A stretch of 64,000 bases of DNA from the NCBI RefSeq assembly GCF_036850765.1, contig NC_089491.1:131432266-131496265 (forward strand), written 5' to 3'. The stretch is from Saccopteryx bilineata. Its lineage: Eukaryota; Chordata; Mammalia; Chiroptera; Emballonuridae. The number at the start of each line of letters is the position of its first letter. The stretch's first letter is position 1. The position numbers and the translations under genes were made by a program. Positions 58,117 through 64,000 of the stretch are shown piece by piece. The notes beneath the pieces are model-generated. The model was not told where the DNA came from and ran no database searches. It saw only the letters and a program-made list of their open reading frames with translations.

Positions 58117-59020
58117 TCATATTTGAGAGACTTGTTTTCCAGAGTTTTCCCTCAGCTGTACAATCACAGGGATAGGTAATTCTCTCATTTCTCACATAGT
58201 AACCAATTTCTTTCCTCTATCAGAACTTCCTCCCAAGATCGTCCCACTTCCTCACTGTTACATTATATAGAGTTGCTTTCCTTATTTCTTTAAGTTTGAT
58301 GAGAATGGAATCCACTTCCTGGGGCTCAGCTTCCAGTTTAAGGTTTATTAGTCATTTTCAACAAAGTCAGGCTTCTTCTTAAAAAAATTATTGCACGAGA
58401 TACTGAGAAGAATATGATCTCTCCTTTGAGTTTTTTTACCTTTTATTTTTAATGATAATTCTATGTGAGACATTATCAAGTAGCTACACAAATGAGTAGT
58501 TGATAGAAAGAATTTAAGCAGACTGAGGTAATCTTGGCTTGCCAGAATGTAATTGGCTCCTGAGTGCTGATAGGGGAAGAAAATTATCTTTATTTCTTAA
58601 TTTGGGACAGAGATTTCCTATTAACAAAAGACAAGTGAACAAGAGAAAAGCATACAAATTCATTTAGCTTTTATGTGACAGCAGGAACCTTCATAAGTAA
58701 ATAAAAACCCGAAGAATCTGTTAAACCTGAATGTTTTTATGCTCAGTTTGGTGACAAGTAGCAAGTCATGGGAAGATACAAAAGCAAAGGTGAGCTAAGT
58801 ACAGCAAAACTGGGGCAAAGTTAGCAAGTCTGGTTCACATTCATCTCTGTGTCCTTTGTCTTCAGAAACTGGGTTTTATGACCTGTTTCAGGAGAAGGTC
58901 AGAAAGTCCTTCCCACAAGTGCTTTTTGTCAAATTCTTTTGACTTGAAATATTCAATATATCAAGGTGATATATTTTGGGATAGAATGTCTTGAACCTCT
59001 TCATACTCACAGGAGGAAAC
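58117..59020. other. Intergenic DNA, nothing assigned
   Basis: No exon recognised; 58560-58980 may be an old LTR or other dispersed repeat but cannot be named. Confidence 0.4.
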
Positions 59021-59023
59021 GTC

Positions 59024-59387
59024 AGGCCTGTCCAGGCAGTGACTCAGTGGAAAGAGCACTAGCCTGGGACTCAAAGGGACCCAGGTTCTAAACCCCAAGG
59101 TCACTGCTTTGAGCGTGGGCTCACCAGCTTAAGCGCAAGGTTAACAGGTTTGAGTGTGGGGTCATGGTTGCTGGCTTGAACCCAAAGGTTGCTGACTTGA
59201 ATCCTAAGGTCTCTGGCTTGAGCAAGGGGCCACTCCCTCTGCTGTAGCCCCCCGGTCAAAGCACATATGAGAAAGCAATCAATGAACAACTAAGGTGCCA
59301 CAATGAAGAATTGATGCTTCTTATCTCACTCCTTTCCTGTCTGTCTGTCCCTATCTGTCCCTCTCTCTCTGTTAAAAAAATAAAAAT
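59024..59387 (+). mobile_element. Bat SINE, type B
   Basis: Head GCCTGTCCAGGCAGTGACTC, duplicated middle blocks ('GGCTTGAACCCAAAGG'), 'AATCAATGAACAACTAAGG' and CT-rich tail. Confidence 0.88.
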
Positions 59388-59619
59388 CAGAGCAAGAGTT
59401 TCATATCTTGCCCTTTTTACCAACCATAGGAATCTGGTAGCCTCATGACAGGTCTTCTTTCTGGCAGATGGTTATGAAGGACTAAAGGTGAAAGTGCCAT
59501 TGCCGTCCATGCTGCAGATGTAAAGCCACATCAGAGAACCATTGACGTCCTGAGTATGCCCGCCCCCTACGATGTGTAATAGGCTTGTGGGAAATAATAC
59601 TAATGAGCAACTAGTGAAC

Positions 59620-59835
59620 ATGTGCTGTAGTTAAGAGCCCTTGTTCAGAATTCAGTTAGACCTAGATTTCATTAGTTGCAAAACTTTGGAAATGTTATTT
59701 ACTATCTTCAAGCCTCATTTCTTTCACCAGTAAAATAAGAATTATAAGGTCATTCTGAGGATTAAATTGAAAATAATGCATGCAAATGCTTGGGAGACAG
59801 AAAATGCTGTATAAATTGTAACTTTTTTTTATTAT
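59620..59835 (+). repeat. MIR SINE
   Basis: 'GTTAAGAGCCC', 'CAGTTAGACCTAGATTTC' and 'CATTCTGAGGATTAAATTGA' in MIR order. Confidence 0.75.
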
Positions 59836-61655
59836 TACTATTGCTATTTTTGTTGAATAAATCAACGAATCATTGTTGTTATCTTTCCCATCATGACAAA
59901 TTGTTTTTATTTTCGTAAATTTGAAAGATTTTCCACCTCTCAAAGAATAGGGAGAGGAAGCAACTAGTATGGAAAGTCAGTCAGAAGGTATTGATGTTTG
60001 CTTTGTTTTTAACTTTGGTTTCATTGACATCATGTATCATTACTTAAAATAACATGTAAGTTTTTTGAAGTTTCATGTCACGGAGTCATCAGGGGTGTAA
60101 TAAAATTTTGGACTTGGGTGTACAGGGTTTCCAAAACTGACCTAGCTTCAGGGATCTGGGTCAGGGAGGTGCAGAACATTCTGGAGTCAATGAGAGGCTG
60201 TGATATGGCAGTTCTGGAAGGGAGGATAGGGGATACCTCAATTGTAATCCAAACCTTGGGGGCTGGTGTGGAAGAGTGATTTTCAGAGATCTGTCTATAA
60301 AAGGTAGGGCCCTCATTGGTGAGGTGGTTGTCCATGTCAGCATCTAGTCCTGAGCAAGGATCTGGTACGAGGGTAGGGGGATCAAGATATTGATCAAGAT
60401 ATCTGGCCAAGTGCACTGGAGCAACTTGGGAAATGAAGAGGCAGAGAATCTTGTGGCTTGAGAGGCCAAGAGGTTATCAGAACTTTTCTGTTCCATCAGA
60501 TCCCTGCTAAGCTGCTGTGGATGTAAAAATGATGTGGTTATTACATCCTGCCCACATCAGTATTGCCTCAGGCCCTAGATGTTGATCTGAGGCTGAGATT
60601 GAAACCTGAGAGCTGGGAAAAGCCAAGATAGGACCTGGCTGCATGCTTTAGATGAGAAAAGACTCATAAATTGTGAAGAGCTTTTTAAGAAGTCCAAATG
60701 AATTAGTGGTCACTTTGGGACAAAACTCTATTAACTGAGGTTGTGATTCTTTTTGGAGCACTCACTTTTTAGAAATATCAAATATTTTTGAAGCTTTGGC
60801 ACTGTCATTCATCAGGCGTGTAACCTCAACTAACTCAAAAGTACTGGGATGATCAAAGGATGTAATGTTTGTTACTGTCAATTGAAAAGCTCAATGTAAA
60901 TGAGATGATACAATACAAACACAATTCCAGGAAGGAGACTGTAATATTCTGGCTGCTCGAATCATGAACTGTACAAGATGAGAAAATAATAGCAGATTTT
61001 TTTTTTATTCCTTGAGTTTCTTTGGGCTTAAATGATCAATTATAATTTAATTTTATGAATATCTTTAAAAGTTTTCAGCTTTTGCACACAAAACCTGCCT
61101 TAAAGAAGATTTTGTAGTCCCTGTTAAGAATGTGTAGTGGAATTGTTTTGCATCTTTCATTTATTTGTTTTCTCTTTATTTGTTTGACCTTGGACCTTCT
61201 CTCCCATTGAAACAGATCATTCTGTGCTTGTTGTCACAGAAAAGTGATGTAACAGTGGAAAATGGAGAAAAAAAGTCTCCATTTGAGTTTCAAAAGCCCA
61301 GGACGTTAAAAAAAAAAGGTTTATAGTATAGAAAAACAACTTGAGAGAGGAAGCATTATGAACTAAAAGAACAAGGCTTAACCCAACCCTGAGATCAATC
61401 AGGGGATGGGGGAGGGGTTGGTGAGCTCTGGGATAACAAAGAACCCGAGAAAATCATGTGGTTCAGAGCAGAGTCTCTTTAGGATGGCCAGCTTCTGCTT
61501 GGGCAAAGTAACCGTATATCACCTAGACTCAACAAATAACACTTTTCTAAGGGAAAATCCCACAAGGGATTCTGGGAAACCAACTCTATTTCAAGTTAGA
61601 AAAAGCTGTTGATGTCTCACCAAATTCTAGTACACAATTTTGTCATATAGTTATG
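59836..61655. other. Intergenic DNA with an unexplained open stretch
   Basis: Nothing certain. On the minus strand 60078-60416 is open for 112 codons with a fairly protein-like composition (e.g. TFYRQISENHSS) but no recognised family; see findings. The rest is unassigned. Confidence 0.35.
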
Positions 61656-61669
61656 TTTATATATATATA

Positions 61670-61824
61670 TATTTAATGTTTGTTTTATTGATTTTAGAGA
61701 GAGAGGAAGGGAGAGAAAGACAGGAACATCAATCTGTTCCTGTATATGCCCTGACTGGGGATTGAACCGGCAACCTCTGTGCTTCGAGATGATGCTCTAA
61801 CCAACTGAGTTATCTGACCAGGGC
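61670..61824 (-). mobile_element. Bat SINE, type D (short VES-like)
   Basis: Minus-strand head GCCCTGGTCAGATAACTCAG with GTTGGTTAGAGCAT and B-box-like GGTTCAATCCCC, ending in 'AAAATCAATAAAAC'. An (AT)n tract precedes it. Confidence 0.88.
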
Positions 61825-61837
61825 TATCTGTTTAAAT

Positions 61838-61994
61838 ATATATTTTAATTTTAATGTTTGTATTTATTGATTTTAGCGAGAGAGAGAGAGGCGGAACATC
61901 AATCCATTCTTGTATGTACCCTGACTAGGAATTGAACTGGCAACCTCTGTGCTTCAGGAGAATGCTCTAACCAACTGAACTATCTAGCCAGGGC
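61838..61994 (-). mobile_element. Bat SINE, type D (short VES-like)
   Basis: Same family and orientation as the adjacent copy: head GCCCTGGCTAGATAGTTCAG, GTTCAATTCC B box, and the 'GATGTTCCGCCTCTCTC' block. Confidence 0.88.
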
Positions 61995-63614
61995 TGTTCA
62001 TATTTTTAAAAATATGATTAACATTCTTTTTATTTATGCCACAGCAGCAGTTGAAGAATAGCACAATGAATACATGTGTGGAAGAACAAAAAAATGCACT
62101 TGCTCTTTAATCATATAAAAATGGTATTAATAATTAATAAAAACTGGAAGATGAAATTCTGTATGTTTTCATAACTTGCATATCCTACTATGGGTGCATC
62201 AAAACATTTGTTAGTACAGATTTTAAAAAGGACAAAAAGCAACAGCAAATTATAGATAGAAATATGAGCATTCTTATGTCTGATAGAAGCGTTTGTGGCC
62301 TGCAGTCTTTTATTTTTGGCAGAATCTAACAGCAGCAATGTTTATAAAGCGGTCTCTTGTCATCTATTCTGCTTGGGGACACCCACTAGCAGATGCTTAG
62401 ATTAACCATTATTTGTAAATCATTAGCAGTAGGAAGATGAGCTTTCAGACTCTCTAGAAAGTACTAATTATAGCATATTCTCTGAAACCTGGGCTACTTC
62501 AACGTCCAAATATACTACTTATGAGTTTTTAAAAATATATGAATCTTCTTTGCTGAGGACTTTGTCTAGACTAGTGGAATCTTTAAAAAATGAAAGCATC
62601 CATTGGCGAGCTAATAAATGCTCTATACGGCAGGCTTTCAGGTGCAGAGAAATGAGCCAATATTATGTATTATGGAAAACTTTTAAAAAAATGCTGAACA
62701 AATCTAAGGGAGCTGGTAGTGTTACATGATTATGTGGGTGGTCCTCCGTCACCTTAGATTGGTAAAATAAGAGTCGTCTTTAGGTTTGAAGAGCAGATGA
62801 CATAAAATAAACAATGAAGTCTCAGCAGAATAGACTTCAAACATGGGAAAGTGAAATAAGCTGTTTCAAGAGAAAGGCAAACTCTCAGTCTGCCTCTAAG
62901 GCAAGGGTGCCCAATCAAGCCTCATAAGAGAGGTGAAAAGAGGACCCATCAATTCAGTGGAAATCTTTTACTAATCCCTGATTTAGCAAGTGCCAATTCA
63001 GTCTAATTATGATGTTTGGTTATTAAGATTCATGTAGGTGAACAGATTTCGTTTTTATTCTCTTTTTCAAGATCATACAATCTTATATTACTTGTACTTG
63101 ACTGTGGAATTAATTAAACACCTTGACACCATGCTGCTTCCAAAAACCCAGGAAATGATAAAACTTTTCCATTGCAGGCCATTCAAAGACCACACTTATT
63201 TCCTGATTAAACCAAATAGAACTCAGTATTTCTCCTAATACAAGCACTGTCATAAAAACAATTTACCTCAAGGCCTATTACTTATTCAATGTGTACATCC
63301 TTCCATGTGCAAAGAAAAGAAAACCCTAAGGTATAGCCTATTTATTCCCATATGCATGCAGTAAAGAAAATAGAAATATTTTAAATTGGTACAGGAAAAA
63401 TAAGTGAATCTTTGATATCTCACAGGATTTTACCTTGTGATTTAAAAAGAAGTGAGAAAGAATGTTCCTGGAAGCTCACAAAGATGTTTTCAGTGTAACC
63501 CAATAAATAATGGCTCAAAATCACTTTAATGCAATTGTAAGCTTTCCATGAACTTTCAAGAAAATATCTCATATTTTACCAGAAACATATTCTTTCTATT
63601 TGAAAATATCATGC
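61995..63614. other. AT-rich intergenic DNA, nothing assigned
   Basis: No gene or repeat family recognised. Confidence 0.5.
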
Positions 63615-63615
63615 G

Positions 63616-63968
63616 CCCCTGGCCAGTTGGCACAGTGGTAGTGTCAGCCCTGTGTCTGGATGTTCCGTGTTTGATTCCCAGTTGGGGCACACAGGAGAAG
63701 CGGCCATCTGCTTTTCCACCTCTCCCCTCCTTCTTCTCCCTCTCTCTCTCTTCCTCTCCTGTAGCCATGGCTCTATTAGTTTGAAAGCATCACCCTGGGG
63801 GGCTGAGGATGGCTCTGTGGAGCCTCCTCCTCAGGAACTTTAGCTTGGTTGCGAGCATGGCCCCAGATGGGCAGAGCATTGACCCTGGATAGGCGTTGCC
63901 AGGTGGATCCTGGTCAAGATGCATGTGGGAGTCTGTCTCTCTATCTTTCTTCCTCTCACTTGGAAAAG

Positions 63969-63999
<31 letters not shown>

Positions 64000-64000
64000 A
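63616..64000 (+). mobile_element. Bat SINE, type A, running into the window end
   Basis: Head GCCCCTGGCCAGTTGGCACA, B-box-like GTTTGATTCCC, body and an AAAAC-repeat tail (63972-64000) that reaches the end of the window. Confidence 0.9.

Noticed and set aside
36600..64000. IFNG-AS1 (NeST) lncRNA downstream of IFNG
   Set aside because: Expected in this direction from human and mouse, but exons of this poorly conserved RNA cannot be recognised from sequence alone.

Overview
This is mammalian genomic DNA, almost certainly from a bat. The evidence is more than twenty tRNA-derived SINEs with the 'GCCCTGGCCGGTTGGCTCAG' or 'CCTGACCAGGTGGTGGCGCA' heads typical of Chiroptera, together with L1 and L2 LINEs, MIR and MLT1-type MaLR LTRs, and small hAT and mariner elements. 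The bat family is not determined. The only protein-coding host gene I can support is interferon gamma (IFNG), complete on the + strand, with promoter and TATA box at 31.4-31.7 kb, four coding exons (31831-31944, 33112-33180, 33276-33458, 35856-35990) and an AU-rich 3' UTR ending at a poly(A) signal near 36.54 kb. It encodes an uninterrupted 166-residue precursor.

Layout. 1-5.5 kb: an old L1 broken by a Tigger-type DNA transposon and a SINE. 5.5-22.5 kb: mostly unique intergenic DNA with SINEs, two hAT-type MITEs, a mariner MITE, an MLT1 LTR, L2, MIR and a 3' L1 fragment. 22.5-25.2 kb: an antisense L1 with a second L1 nested in it and an inverted 5' end. 25.6-29.5 kb: intergenic DNA, including a motif-rich, CpG-richer block about 4.1 kb upstream of the IFNG start site that may be a distal enhancer. 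29.5-30.0 kb: a SINE inside a SINE. 30.05-37.78 kb: the IFNG gene zone, which holds only ancient repeats (MIR, MER5A-like, L2). 37.1-39.2 kb: a long antisense L2. 40.6-43.2 kb: MLT1 LTRs and an ancient HAL1/L1M-type element. 43.7-56.2 kb: a full-length L1 with a second, full-length L1 inserted into the start of its ORF2, the 17-bp target duplication still visible. 57-64 kb: SINEs, MIR and unassigned DNA.

No IL26 or IL22 exon was recognised; in other mammals these lie further upstream of IFNG. I found no CRISPR array, prokaryotic system, free-standing tRNA or rRNA gene, and no wholly new system. The most interesting material is the IFNG sequence itself (altered C-terminal basic cluster and glycosylation sites), the candidate enhancer, and the nested transposon structures, several with intact target-site duplications. 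Repeat family names are given from memory of consensus features, without a database search.
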